Origin: Sediminihaliea albiluteola
GTDB taxonomy: Bacteria > Pseudomonadota > Gammaproteobacteria > Pseudomonadales > Halieaceae
Direction of reading: 5' to 3'
DNA: 64,000 nucleotides
Assembly: GCF_014077625.1 (NCBI RefSeq)
Contig: NZ_JACFXU010000013.1
Span: 248,001 to 312,000, forward strand
The notes below the pieces were generated by a model. That model saw nothing but the letters and a program-made list of their open reading frames with translations, ran no database searches and was not told the DNA's origin. How positions within the stretch are numbered: position 1 is the first letter of the stretch; every line of letters starts with the position of its first letter. Shown one piece after another: positions 45,317 through 54,463 of the stretch. The position numbers were made by a program, and so were the translations under genes.

Positions 45317-47611
45317 TTATAGCTTGTAGGTGACCTCCAAGCCTACGCGACGGCCCGCTGTTAGCGGAGAGAAAGCCCCGCCTAAAGGGATGCCCGCGAT
45401 ATCATCGGGTAGCTGAGTATCCCCGCCCTGTTTCACGGTATTGAGCAGGTTGTCGCCATAGATGGAGAACACCCAGTGACCGCCGGCAGTGTGGAAGTCA
45501 AAGCCCAAATTCAGGATTTTTTGCTCATCGATTTCACCGAGGTTGTTATCGGTGAAGTAAGATTTATCCCGATACGAGTAGCTAATCCGCGAGGTCAGGT
45601 AGCCCAAGTCAGCAATGGAGAGGTCGTGGTTTAGGCCAAGGGTATAGGTTAGCTCCGCGGCGCGGGGCATATCCAGTTTCTTGTCCAGCGAGTTGATCAC
45701 GCCATCGCCATTCAAGTCATAAGTGACTTTATCGTATTTAGGATCGAGTACGCCGAGTGAGGCAAAGCCAACCAAGCTATCGGTGATGGCGTAAGTGCCA
45801 TCAATTTCTAGCCCGAGTATGGTGGCTTCGGCAGTGTTGCGGATTAACTGAATTACTCCGATTGGGCCGGGCAGGTTGATTTCCCGCTGCATGTCATCGA
45901 CTTCGTTGTAGAAGGCAGCGACGTTTAATTTACCGCGTCCAAAGCTCGACTTGTAACCCACCTCAAAACTGGTGACCGTTTCCTGATCAAAAGGTCCTGG
46001 GGTGTCAGCGGGGTCAAAAGAGGTGTTGCGCATATTGTAACCGCCGGAGCGCGTTGCTTTACTCCAATGGGAATAGAGGTGCGCCTCATCGGAGAGGTTG
46101 TAGGTCACGCCGACTTTGGGTGAGAGGCTGTTCCAGCTGTCATCGTCCCGGAAATCATAGAAGCAGTCCCCTGTGGTCACGATATTACAGGGGCTGTTGA
46201 TGTTCTTACTTAAAGAAGCAATTTTTGCTTCCTTGTCTTCTTCGGAGTAGCGCAGGCCGGCGGTCAGGGTCCAGGTTTCATCCAAGTCATAGTCTACCTG
46301 GCCGAAAATAGCTCGAGTGTCGACTTTCATTATGCCACCACCGTCAAACTGGGCGCCTGGGGCTACGCCACCGGTAGCGATCCCGGCCAGTTCGCGGCGC
46401 TCATGGTAGGCAATGTCGTTAGTGAACCAATAGGCGCCGACGGTGACGTGAGCTTTATCAGCAAACAGGCCGTTATAGCGCAGTTCGTTCGAGTACTGCT
46501 CAGTTTCAATCCAAGCGGGTGCGTGGAACAGCCACACTGGCTGTGAGTCGATGTCACTTCGGCTCAGTGCTTCGTTATCGCGCCAGCCAAAGATATTGGT
46601 GATAGTACCGTTACCAAAGCCGATATCCCAGTTCACTTCTGCGGTAAAGGAGTTGGTTTCGCTGTCTTGAGAACCTTTCTCGTCGATCGACACGTTAAAT
46701 TTATCGCGCTTGCTCTCATAATAAGCCGGTGCCACACCGGAGCCGTTGACGTGGCTTTGTGAGACCGGGCCATCGCCTTTGATATCGGTGTGCTCGTAGC
46801 GCAAGGTCACAATAACATCATCGCTAGGCGTCAAAACCACCACGGGGCGGAACATCTTTTGCCTGATTGCACCGATCTCTTGGCCATCAAACTTGTTGTC
46901 AACAAAGCCATCGTCATCATTGAGATAGGCGGTTAGTTTAGCCGACATCCAGTCGCTCACCGGGCCACCAACACTGCCCATTAAGTATTGGTTAAGGCCG
47001 CCTTGAGGGCCTTTATCGACCGCCGCACGAACAGTCACTTCCAGCTCATCACTAGGCCGTTTGGTGTTCATCAAAACAGCACCGCCAGTCACGTTGCGGC
47101 CAAATAGTGTGCCTTGTGGGCCTCGCAGTACCTCAATACTCTCGATATCAAAGGTATCAAACACAACGCCGCCGTTAGTGCCCATGTAAACGCCGTCGAT
47201 AATCAGGCCAACAGTGGGGTCAATGCCAGGAATTGAGCTGTTAATCCCCAGCCCTCGAATAGAGAAGTTAGCTGTACCGCGGATTGTGCCGACGTCATCG
47301 AGAGCCACGTTTGGCATACTGACCGAGAGGTCATTGAGGTCGCGTACTTTTAATGCTTCTAATTGCTCGGAGCCAAAGGCTGATATAGCCATTGGTACAT
47401 CTTGCGAGCCCTCAACGCGTTTTCGTGCGGTCACAATAACTTCTTCTAGCATCAGCGCTGCTGTGCCACGCCGAGTCTCCTGAGCCTGAACTTGGCCAAC
47501 TAAGGTGCTAGAGATGACTCCTGAAAGTGCGATAGCGCCGACCGACCAACGCAAACTAGCCAAAGTGGCAGCGAGTGGCGTCTTGCGGCTGGGAAGTGAT
47601 TTATTATTCAT
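45317..47611 (-). CDS. TonB-dependent outer-membrane receptor, distinct subfamily
   Basis: 764-residue receptor. The signal peptide ends near VQAQE (about residue 44). It is followed by LEEVIVTARKR, a TonB-box-like region (55-65), a plug domain with IESIEVLRGPQGTLFGRNVTGGAVLMNTKRP, and a barrel finishing in LEVTYKL. It is clearly more distant from the three 840-residue receptors of this window. No Fur-like site or partner sensor is seen upstream. The ligand is unknown. Confidence 0.93.
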   Translation of the reverse strand: MNNKSLPSRKTPLAATLASLRWSVGAIALSGVISSTLVGQVQAQETRRGTAALMLEEVIVTARKRVEGSQDVPMAISAFGSEQLEALKVRDLNDLSVSMPNVALDDVGTIRGTANFSIRGLGINSSIPGIDPTVGLIIDGVYMGTNGGVVFDTFDIESIEVLRGPQGTLFGRNVTGGAVLMNTKRPSDELEVTVRAAVDKGPQGGLNQYLMGSVGGPVSDWMSAKLTAYLNDDDGFVDNKFDGQEIGAIRQKMFRPVVVLTPSDDVIVTLRYEHTDIKGDGPVSQSHVNGSGVAPAYYESKRDKFNVSIDEKGSQDSETNSFTAEVNWDIGFGNGTITNIFGWRDNEALSRSDIDSQPVWLFHAPAWIETEQYSNELRYNGLFADKAHVTVGAYWFTNDIAYHERRELAGIATGGVAPGAQFDGGGIMKVDTRAIFGQVDYDLDETWTLTAGLRYSEEDKEAKIASLSKNINSPCNIVTTGDCFYDFRDDDSWNSLSPKVGVTYNLSDEAHLYSHWSKATRSGGYNMRNTSFDPADTPGPFDQETVTSFEVGYKSSFGRGKLNVAAFYNEVDDMQREINLPGPIGVIQLIRNTAEATILGLEIDGTYAITDSLVGFASLGVLDPKYDKVTYDLNGDGVINSLDKKLDMPRAAELTYTLGLNHDLSIADLGYLTSRISYSYRDKSYFTDNNLGEIDEQKILNLGFDFHTAGGHWVFSIYGDNLLNTVKQGGDTQLPDDIAGIPLGGAFSPLTAGRRVGLEVTYKL

Positions 47612-47958
47612 GGTCTAACTCCCTGTTTCATGTTGTGCTTTTATAGTTTTTATCAAACTGAAATAGTCAGAGTCAGCAGTTTTTAGTTAATGTGCCTAAG
47701 CACTGACTGACTACAGACCTTCTTAATACCAGCTTAACAATGAACATACCATAGACTCTGTCAGAATTTGCGAGCTATTGCTCAGTCTTTAATGTAACAA
47801 AGTACGCTAAATCTATGACGAAGTAGCTTATTTTGCTTGCATTTGGCAAGTAGTTGTTGAAGGAAGCTCGCCGATAAAGCATATGTTTTATGCCTCAGCT
47901 AGCCTTTCAATAAATCATTCGGTATACAGGAAAACTGCCCTTTGCTTCTTGAGCGCCC
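47612..47958. other. Divergent intergenic region, TonB receptor / FkbM
   Basis: 347 bp between the divergent start codons, A+T-rich (notably 47640-47760). I see no repeat, promoter of confident quality, or small gene. Confidence 0.5.
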
Positions 47959-48837
47959 ATGAACAACTCTACCGATAAGATCAGTCCATTTTTTAGCGAG
48001 CCTGCAAATACCTCGACCGAATCCATCAAAGCCCAGCAGTATATGGTGGACTTGCGAGTGCCGGGCTTAAGTCGCTCAATTAAGCTGCAAGTACACGGCC
48101 CACATGATCGCTGTATTTCACGGCAGTTAATTGAGCAGGGTATTTGGGAGCCTTATGAAACACAGTTGCTTTTAGGCTTACTAAAGCCCGGGGATGTGTT
48201 TGTCGATGTCGGCGCTAACATTGGCTACTTTACGGTCTTGGCGGCTGAGCGTGTTGGCAGTAGTGGTAAAGTGTTTGCCTTTGAGCCGGCTCCAGATAAT
48301 TTTGCACTCTTGCTAGCCAATGTTCGTGACAATGGCTTCAATGATCAGGTGGAAGCCCTTGCCGCGGGCCTAGGCTCGGAGTCTGTTGAGGCCAGGCTTC
48401 ACCTGAGTGAAGACAACCTGGGTGATCATCAACTTTTTGCCACAGAGCAAGCTCGGCACAGTGTGCCGGTATCTTTGTTGTGCGGCGCGCAGTATTTAGC
48501 TACGCGCCTGTCTCGCATCGATATGCTAAAGGTTGATACTCAGGGCTTTGAATTTCAAGTAATAGAAGGTTTGTTACCACTGTTGCTGTCATTAGCTCAG
48601 CCGCCACAGATTCTGATCGAACTTACGCCGCTCTCGCTGCGTCAAGCCGGCAGTAGTGGTCGAGCCTTAATCGAGCTACTAGCCAAGCTGCAACAGCCTT
48701 GGTGGATTGTGGATCACATCGAACACCAGCTGGTGGCCAGTGATGCTGCGGCACTCGCTCAGTGGTGTGATAATGTCGACGCCTGTGCAGGCGATGCCGG
48801 CTTTATGAATATTCTTGTTGGGCCGGGACTAGTGTGA
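47959..48837 (+). CDS. FkbM-family SAM-dependent methyltransferase
   Basis: 292-residue protein with a Rossmann methyltransferase fold. The SAM motif I is VFVDVGANIGYFTVLAAERVG, the post-motif VFAFEPAPDNF, and DMLKVDTQGFEFQVIEGL contains the acidic DxxGxE typical of FkbM members. The C-terminal half is characteristic of FkbM proteins that methylate sugars or polyketide hydroxyls. It is isolated, with no glycosyltransferase or polyketide synthase nearby. Confidence 0.9.
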   Translation: MNNSTDKISPFFSEPANTSTESIKAQQYMVDLRVPGLSRSIKLQVHGPHDRCISRQLIEQGIWEPYETQLLLGLLKPGDVFVDVGANIGYFTVLAAERVGSSGKVFAFEPAPDNFALLLANVRDNGFNDQVEALAAGLGSESVEARLHLSEDNLGDHQLFATEQARHSVPVSLLCGAQYLATRLSRIDMLKVDTQGFEFQVIEGLLPLLLSLAQPPQILIELTPLSLRQAGSSGRALIELLAKLQQPWWIVDHIEHQLVASDAAALAQWCDNVDACAGDAGFMNILVGPGLV

Positions 48838-48906
48838 GGCAAGTCATCCCGTTTTGCTGATACCATAGTGCTTTAAGTCATTTTGTTATTTTAGAGGCCC
48901 TAATCG

Positions 48907-49473
48907 ATGGCTGCTTCCAGCATGCTTTTAGACTTCCTACAACAGCGTAATTCTGCCCCTCGTCTTGATTCACCCGCTCCAGATGCTGTCGCGCTACAGC
49001 AAATGATTCGCGCTGCTACGCGAGTACCTGATCACGCTTGGCTGCGCCCCTGGCGTTTTATTAGTGTCGAAGGTGATCGGCGCAAAGACTTGGGTAAAGT
49101 ATTTGAGGCAGCCTTATTAAAACGCGAGCCTGAGGCAGCAGAAAATGTCCGTGAAAGAGCGCGCAATGCGCCGCTGCGGGCACCATTGATACTGGTTGTG
49201 GTGACCCGCATTAGCGAACACCCCAAAGTGCCCAGCGTAGAACAGCGTAAGTCAGCAGCCTGTGCAGCCTATGCTATTTTATTGGCGGCCGAAGCTCAGG
49301 GGTTTGCCGGTGTGTGGCGCACCGGTGACAACGCCTATGATCCTGATGTAATGGCCGCTCTTGGATTAAACGAAGATGAAGAAATAGCTGCATTTATTTA
49401 TCTTGGTACTAGGGATGGGCGCAGTAAGGCAATACCCGAACTGTCTCCCGAGGACTTTCACAGCCGCTGGTGA
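48907..49473 (+). CDS. YdjA-type nitroreductase
   Basis: 188-residue FMN protein of the small YdjA group. The N-terminal motif LDFLQQRNSAPRLDSPAPDA and the block RVPDHAWLRPWRFISVEGDRR replace the PSNxNxQPW of longer nitroreductases and are typical of YdjA. It ends with EDEEIAAFIYLGT. It precedes the dienoyl-CoA isomerase gene by about 50 bp and may be cotranscribed. The substrate is unknown. Confidence 0.93.
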   Translation: MAASSMLLDFLQQRNSAPRLDSPAPDAVALQQMIRAATRVPDHAWLRPWRFISVEGDRRKDLGKVFEAALLKREPEAAENVRERARNAPLRAPLILVVVTRISEHPKVPSVEQRKSAACAAYAILLAAEAQGFAGVWRTGDNAYDPDVMAALGLNEDEEIAAFIYLGTRDGRSKAIPELSPEDFHSRW

Positions 49474-49522
49474 ATGCTGTCACTTGAATGGCAAAAGCTA
49501 ACTTGCAGAAGAGACACTAATA

Positions 49523-50335
49523 ATGATCCCACAATTTGACACCTTAGCTCTAAGCATTGATCAGCATGTTGCAACAGTGCAGCTGAACCGGCCGGATAAG
49601 GCCAATGCTATGAACCAAGCCATGTGGCAGGAGTTACAGGATTGTTTCGAGTGGCTCGATGAGGAGCCTAAGGTGCGGGTGGTTATTCTGGCTGGTAATG
49701 GTCGGCACTTTTGCTCGGGCATAGATCTGGCAATGTTTAGCGATCTCACTGGCGAGGCCACTGAGCCGGCTCGACGCTCTGAATATTTGCGCCGAAAAAT
49801 TCTGCGTATGCAGGATAATTTAACGGCGCTGGAAAAGTGTCGGAAACCGGTGATAGCAGCAATCCACAATACCTGTATCGGTGGCGCTGTCGATCTAATC
49901 TGTTGCTGTGATATGCGCTATGCCTCGGCCGATGCACACTTTTCTATTCGCGAGATTGATATTGGCATGACTGCTGATGTCGGCACCTTGCAGCGCTTAC
50001 CACGTCTGATTCCGCAAGGCGTAGTGCGCGAGTTGGCCTATACCGGTCGCAGCCTTGAGGCCGAAGAGGCTCAGCGTTTAGGTTTTGTAAACGGCGTCTA
50101 TGCCGACCAAGAAGCGCTTTATGAGGGCGTTCAGACAATTGCTCGCAGCATTGCAGAAAAATCGCCATTAGCGATTCGCGGTACTAAAGAGATGTTGCTC
50201 TATGCACGTGATCATTCGGTGCAAGATAGCCTTAATTACGTAGCGACTTGGAATGCAGGCATGTTGAGTGAAGCCGACCTGATGGCCGGGGTGAGCGCAC
50301 AAGCGGCGAACAAAACCGCTACTTTTGAAGATTAA
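49523..50335 (+). CDS. Delta3,5-delta2,4-dienoyl-CoA isomerase-like crotonase (ECH1-like)
   Basis: 270-residue crotonase. The oxyanion segments are HFCSGIDLAMF (62-72) and TCIGGAVDLICCCDMRY (117-133). The catalytic pair Glu144/Asp152 in IREIDIGMTADVGTLQRLP has the eight-residue spacing of ECH1, where Glu196/Asp204 of rat shift double bonds. It should help oxidise polyunsaturated fatty acids with odd-positioned double bonds. A hydratase function is less likely. Confidence 0.92.
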   Translation: MIPQFDTLALSIDQHVATVQLNRPDKANAMNQAMWQELQDCFEWLDEEPKVRVVILAGNGRHFCSGIDLAMFSDLTGEATEPARRSEYLRRKILRMQDNLTALEKCRKPVIAAIHNTCIGGAVDLICCCDMRYASADAHFSIREIDIGMTADVGTLQRLPRLIPQGVVRELAYTGRSLEAEEAQRLGFVNGVYADQEALYEGVQTIARSIAEKSPLAIRGTKEMLLYARDHSVQDSLNYVATWNAGMLSEADLMAGVSAQAANKTATFED

Positions 50336-50377
50336 GTGTTACTGGCACTGCGAGTCTAACTAGTCGAGATCTTTTCA

Positions 50378-51310
50378 ATGCCATTGCCTGCCTGGCTGAA
50401 GCGCCCGTGGCTACATTTTCTATTGCTGGGCACTGCGCTATTTATCTTGCAGCGCATGGCTTTCCCCGATCCCCTGCCTGTTGTGGGGCCGCTCAGCGAA
50501 CAGCGCATGGCAGCATTGCAGCAGCAGTGGTTAGCAGCTACTGGAGCGCCAGCGAGTGCAGAGCAACTAAAGCAGCTAGTGGCCCGGGAGCTGGATCGAG
50601 ACATGCTATTTCAGCATGCCTTGTCACTCGATTTACACCGCCATGATGCGGTGGTGTTTCAACGCTTGCTACGCAATATGCACTTTCTTCAGCTAGCTGG
50701 TGATCGCAGCGACCAAGAGCTGTATCAGCAAGCTTTAGAGATGCGCCTGCATCTCGGTGATGAGGTGGTTAAGCGCCGCATGATTCAAGTGCTAGAGCAG
50801 TTGTTATTATCAGCTAATCCTCCCGCCCCGCTTAAAGAAGAGGAACTGCAGGCAGCCTTTGTCGAGCGTGCTGAAGAACTGCGCCGGCCGCCGCGATACT
50901 CCTTTGAACAGCTCTACTTTGCGCGACAGCGAGACGCAGACATTGCCCAAGTGATCACGACCATAACCGAGCAGGGCTTAAGTGCAGGTGAAGCGCGCGA
51001 AATGAGTTCTCCTTTTTTACCGGGTTATGTCTTTAAGCATCAAACTCCTGAACAATTGGCGCGGCATTTTGGCGCCGCCTTTGTGATGAACTTTCAGCAG
51101 GCGGGGCCGCAGGCAGGGCAGTGGCTGGGGCCCATTGCCTCGGTTTATGGACAGCACTACCTGTGGGTGGAGTCTATTGAGCCCGCTCGAGAGGCCAGCT
51201 TGGAAGAAGTACGTGCAGAGCTAGAGCGGGATATTGCTGCACAACATCAAGCTGAGGCATTGGCCAATGCCGTCGCCCAACTGCGTCAGCACTACGAGCT
51301 GCGGCTATGA
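50378..51310 (+). CDS. PpiC/SurA-like periplasmic chaperone, weakly conserved PPIase domain
   Basis: 310-residue protein with one N-terminal membrane segment (WLHFLLLGTALFILQ, residues about 10-25), so it is probably anchored in the inner membrane facing the periplasm. The middle is helical (SurA-N-like, 45-155). The C-terminal part contains a PpiC-like segment with YSFEQLYFARQRD and GQWLGPIASVYGQHYLWV. Some parvulin active-site positions are not obvious, so isomerase activity is uncertain. It overlaps the HupE-like gene by 4 bp, implying joint function. Confidence 0.8.
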   Translation: MPLPAWLKRPWLHFLLLGTALFILQRMAFPDPLPVVGPLSEQRMAALQQQWLAATGAPASAEQLKQLVARELDRDMLFQHALSLDLHRHDAVVFQRLLRNMHFLQLAGDRSDQELYQQALEMRLHLGDEVVKRRMIQVLEQLLLSANPPAPLKEEELQAAFVERAEELRRPPRYSFEQLYFARQRDADIAQVITTITEQGLSAGEAREMSSPFLPGYVFKHQTPEQLARHFGAAFVMNFQQAGPQAGQWLGPIASVYGQHYLWVESIEPAREASLEEVRAELERDIAAQHQAEALANAVAQLRQHYELRL

Positions 51311-52305
51311 CAGCACTGCGACGGCTTAGTTTTTTGCTGCTGTTTTTATGCTTGGCTCTGCCAGCTCAGGCCCACCGCTTTGCGCCCTCGTTATTAAAAG
51401 TCACAGAGATCGATAGTACTCACTACAGCTTGGTATGGAAGACGCCGATTCAGGCGGCCAGTACTGTGCCGATGCGGCCCACTTGGCCGGCAAGCTGTGA
51501 CGTTATTTCTGCCAGCCCAGCGCAAGATGAAGGCACTGGTCGGGTTATTAGTTGGCGTTTGTCTTGCCCTGATTTAGGCGGCGATGGCCTTGTTGGCCAT
51601 CGCTTAGGAGTTGAGGGTTTAGAGCCTAATCAAGCCTCAGCAATGGTGATGGTGACGCTGCGTGATGGCCGTCATTACCAGCAGGTGCTCAATGGCGAAA
51701 AGCCCTCGTTTGTGATCCCTGCCGAGCCCGGTTCAGTCCAGGTGATGAGCGATTACATTGTGCTGGGTGTCGAGCATATCTGGGGCGGGGTCGATCACCT
51801 GATGTTCGTTTTTGGGCTCTTGCTATTAGTCGGTAGCGGCATGCCTTTGTTCTGGACCGTGACCGCCTTCACGCTTGGCCACAGTATTACCTTGTCGCTG
51901 GTTACTTTTGGTTTATTTGACTATCCAGTGGCGCTGGTGGAGTTCAGCATTGCCTTGAGTATTTTTGTGCTGGCGCTGGAGTTGACGCGCGAGCACGGCT
52001 TGGTGAGGCGCTATCCCTGGTGGTTGGCAGCTGGCTTTGGTTTATTGCATGGCATGGGTTTTGCCGGTGCGTTAGCTGAAACAGGGCTGCCGCAAGCCAA
52101 TGTGCCGCTGGCTTTATTGTTCTTTAACCTAGGTATCGAAATAGGGCAGATTGCCTTTATTTTACTGGTCTTGCTGATTTGGATATTTATCCGCCGACCT
52201 TTGGGGCCGCAGTGGTCGCGAAAGCTAGTGCCTGTTCCAGTGTATCTCTTGGGTAGTTTATCGGCGATGTGGTGTATTCAGCGGGGGCTGGAAGTGCTTA
52301 GCTGA
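51307..52305 (+). CDS. HupE/UreJ-family membrane protein
   Basis: 332-residue protein. A signal peptide (residues 1-22, ending PAQA-HRF) is followed by an exposed N-terminal domain of about 150 residues, then six or seven membrane segments. The family motifs are LGVEHIWGGVDHLMFVFGLLLL, TLGHSITLSL, GFGLLHGMGFAGAL and NLGIEIGQIAFI; the histidines and acidic residues are those proposed to carry Ni2+ or Co2+. No hydrogenase or urease genes are nearby. The start overlaps the PpiC-like gene (ATGA). Confidence 0.92.
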   Translation: MTALRRLSFLLLFLCLALPAQAHRFAPSLLKVTEIDSTHYSLVWKTPIQAASTVPMRPTWPASCDVISASPAQDEGTGRVISWRLSCPDLGGDGLVGHRLGVEGLEPNQASAMVMVTLRDGRHYQQVLNGEKPSFVIPAEPGSVQVMSDYIVLGVEHIWGGVDHLMFVFGLLLLVGSGMPLFWTVTAFTLGHSITLSLVTFGLFDYPVALVEFSIALSIFVLALELTREHGLVRRYPWWLAAGFGLLHGMGFAGALAETGLPQANVPLALLFFNLGIEIGQIAFILLVLLIWIFIRRPLGPQWSRKLVPVPVYLLGSLSAMWCIQRGLEVLS

Positions 52306-52327
52306 CCGAGTGGAGCGCCCGGTCAGC
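52301..52327. terminator. Hairpin after HupE-like gene
   Basis: GCTGACCG (52301-52308) pairs with CGGTCAGC (52320-52327) across the stop codon of the HupE-like gene. The stem is 8 bp with an 11-base loop. There is no T-run, so it is a weak candidate. Confidence 0.4.
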
Positions 52328-52336
52328 GAGTGCTGC

Positions 52337-53128
52337 TTACTTGGCTTTGCCGGGCCAGTCTTTGAATGGAATGAAGGGATGAAAGGCCAGTTGGATGCCT
52401 TCCATAATGTAGGCGTCGTTTTCAAGCACGCTGCGGCGCCGTACATAGCCACCCTTTGACGAACGAGTGTCAATGGCGTCAGTGGCATCCAAGCCACCCC
52501 GGCTGGCGAATAGGCGCTTCAATTCAATATCGTAAATGCTAATTTGTAGGGAGGCGACCGCGGCGGGTTGGTTCCAGTCAAAAGCGGCTGAGACGCCGGA
52601 TCCTGGACCCTGTAATGAGGGTCTGCGAGTGACGCCATCCCAGCGCGCTAAGTGTTTCATGCCACCGTTGAAAGGCACTTCAAACTCAACAATATCGGTA
52701 AAGACAAAGGCATCTAAGTCGCTAGTTTCGCGCAGTTGATCCCGCACGCTTTGCATGATTTGCACAAAGCTTTTCATGTTGACTTTAGCCGTTGTGGGGT
52801 CGACTGGGTCACCGTAAGCTCGCACCGCAGTATTCCAGTGCTGCTTGAAGAGCCGCTGGGGCAGTACTTTATAGCCTTTACTTTTTAGGTAGCTGCTGAC
52901 TTGGCTGTCGACTCTGGGCTCGACTTTTTGTAAATAGTTGCGTGAGGGTGCACCCAAGTTCACGTGGGGAATGATCACCGTCTTGACCTTGGCTGCCTCA
53001 ATCAAGGGCTTATCGATTTCGTATTGAAATACAGTGGGGTTGTAAGTGGGGGTACTGCTACAAGCCAGTAGCAGGGTGGCAGCACCAATGATGCAGCCAA
53101 ACTTGATTAAACCTTGGAACAAACGCAT
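52337..53128 (-). CDS. Predicted lipoprotein of unknown function
   Basis: 263 residues. The signal ends at a lipobox (LLLAC-SS) with the lipidated Cys near residue 23. The mature protein has a region of alternating beta strands (KTVIIPHVNLG, DAFVFTDIVEFEVPF, SLQISIYDIELKRLFASRGG) and a helix-rich middle (VDSQVSSYLKSKGYKV). I do not recognise a specific family, but the fold resembles envelope lipoproteins involved in assembly or transport. It is convergent with the HupE-like gene and divergent from the esterase. Confidence 0.85.
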   Translation of the reverse strand: MRLFQGLIKFGCIIGAATLLLACSSTPTYNPTVFQYEIDKPLIEAAKVKTVIIPHVNLGAPSRNYLQKVEPRVDSQVSSYLKSKGYKVLPQRLFKQHWNTAVRAYGDPVDPTTAKVNMKSFVQIMQSVRDQLRETSDLDAFVFTDIVEFEVPFNGGMKHLARWDGVTRRPSLQGPGSGVSAAFDWNQPAAVASLQISIYDIELKRLFASRGGLDATDAIDTRSSKGGYVRRRSVLENDAYIMEGIQLAFHPFIPFKDWPGKAK

Positions 53129-53193
53129 GCGAACTCCTGATCCGTTATAGTGGGGTGCATGGTAGCAAAATCTCTGGGAGGAGACAGCGAACA

Positions 53194-53979
53194 GTGAGTA
53201 TTGAGCTTTATTCTAGCAGTGCCGGTAGCGGGCCGAATGTGTTATTGCTGCACGGGCTATTTGGTATGGGAAGTAATCTTGGCGCCTTGGCGCGGGCCTT
53301 GGAGGATAGTTTTTGCGTACACAGCCTAGACCTACCCAACCACGGTCGTTCCGAGTGGATAGAGCAGATGAGCTTGGAGCACCTTGCTAGCGCTGTGCAG
53401 GGCTGGGCCGAGCGCAAGGGGATGACAGCGCTGAGCTTAGTTGGGCACTCCCTTGGTGGTAAGGTTGCGATGCGTATGGCACTGGACAATCCCGCACTTG
53501 TTACTAGTTTGGTGGTGGCTGATATCGCCCCCGTGGCTTATCCCCCAAGGCATGCAGCGGTGTTTTCGGCTTTAGCGGCAGTGGCAGAAGCTGGTCCTCG
53601 CTCGCGGCGAGAAGCGCAGGACTACATGGCTCAGTATATTGAAGAGCCTGGCGTCAGACAGTTTTTGTCTTTGAGCCTGCAGCGCGATCAGCAGGGCCTG
53701 TACCGCTGGCGTTTTAATCGAGAAGGCCTAGAACGTGATTACGGGGCAGTCCGTGACACACTCGTTTCGATGGAGGCTTACACTGGACCCACTCTGTTCG
53801 TTAAGGGTGAGCTGTCTGACTATATTAAGCCTCAATACAAAGAGGCCATCGAAGCGTTGTTTCCTAGGGCCCAACTGAAGGTCATACCCAACACTGGCCA
53901 CTGGCTCCATGCCGAGCAGCCACGCTTGTTCAATGCTGTGGTTAAGCGCTTTCTCACAGAGTCTAGCGCTGAGTCCTGA
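53194..53979 (+). CDS. Alpha/beta-hydrolase, YbfF-like esterase
   Basis: 261 residues from GTG 53194, which has the strong ribosome site GGGAGGAG (53176-53183); an earlier in-frame GTG at 53155 lacks one. The nucleophile elbow is GHSLGGK, the oxyanion region LLHGLFGMGSNLGAL, and the catalytic histidine lies in NTGHWLHAEQP. These match the E. coli YbfF acyl-esterase subgroup (acyl-CoA or simple ester hydrolysis). Confidence 0.92.
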   Translation: MSIELYSSSAGSGPNVLLLHGLFGMGSNLGALARALEDSFCVHSLDLPNHGRSEWIEQMSLEHLASAVQGWAERKGMTALSLVGHSLGGKVAMRMALDNPALVTSLVVADIAPVAYPPRHAAVFSALAAVAEAGPRSRREAQDYMAQYIEEPGVRQFLSLSLQRDQQGLYRWRFNREGLERDYGAVRDTLVSMEAYTGPTLFVKGELSDYIKPQYKEAIEALFPRAQLKVIPNTGHWLHAEQPRLFNAVVKRFLTESSAES

Positions 53980-54118
53980 ATCAATATCGGGGCTGCTGGC
54001 TGAGGCTTAGCTTTGCTGGCGCTATGACCTAGCTGTCGGTATCCTTCTAGCCTAAGCACGGCTTGTTATAGCTGCTTTTTCTGTGCCCAGCACACTAAAA
54101 ACTGGAGTTGTCCCGCTC

Positions 54119-54445
54119 ATGTATTTCAGTCTCGGAGAGATTCTCGTCGCATTCCTATTTGGCGGCTTATGCCTATATTTCTTGGCCGCCATCAGAGTGC
54201 GCGAGCTAGCTTTGCAGGCAGTTCTCAGGGCGGGCCAGCGGGATAACTTTCAACTTTTAGATCAGTCTGTACACATTAACCGCTTGTCTTTGAGTCGTAA
54301 TGAGTCGGGCAAGTGGCAGGTATGGCGGCAGTATCGCTTTGACTATAGTTATGATGGCGTGGCTCGTGACCAGGGCTTTGTCATCATGCTGGGCCAGCGA
54401 TTGGAAGCTGTCATCGTCAACGAGCCGGGACAGACTCTACACTGA
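54119..54445 (+). CDS. DUF3301-type small membrane-anchored protein
   Basis: 108 residues from ATG 54119 (GGAG at 54104-54107); an upstream GTG 54083 is less likely. It starts with one hydrophobic segment (GEILVAFLFGGLCLYFLAAI). A basic helix VRELALQAVLRAG and a beta-rich tail (WQVWRQYRFDYSYDG, DQGFVIMLGQRLEAVIV) follow. I recognise the pattern as DUF3301, whose function is unknown. It is convergent with lysE-like. Confidence 0.8.
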   Translation: MYFSLGEILVAFLFGGLCLYFLAAIRVRELALQAVLRAGQRDNFQLLDQSVHINRLSLSRNESGKWQVWRQYRFDYSYDGVARDQGFVIMLGQRLEAVIVNEPGQTLH

Positions 54446-54463
54446 AGTGGCTTTGAGCATGGG

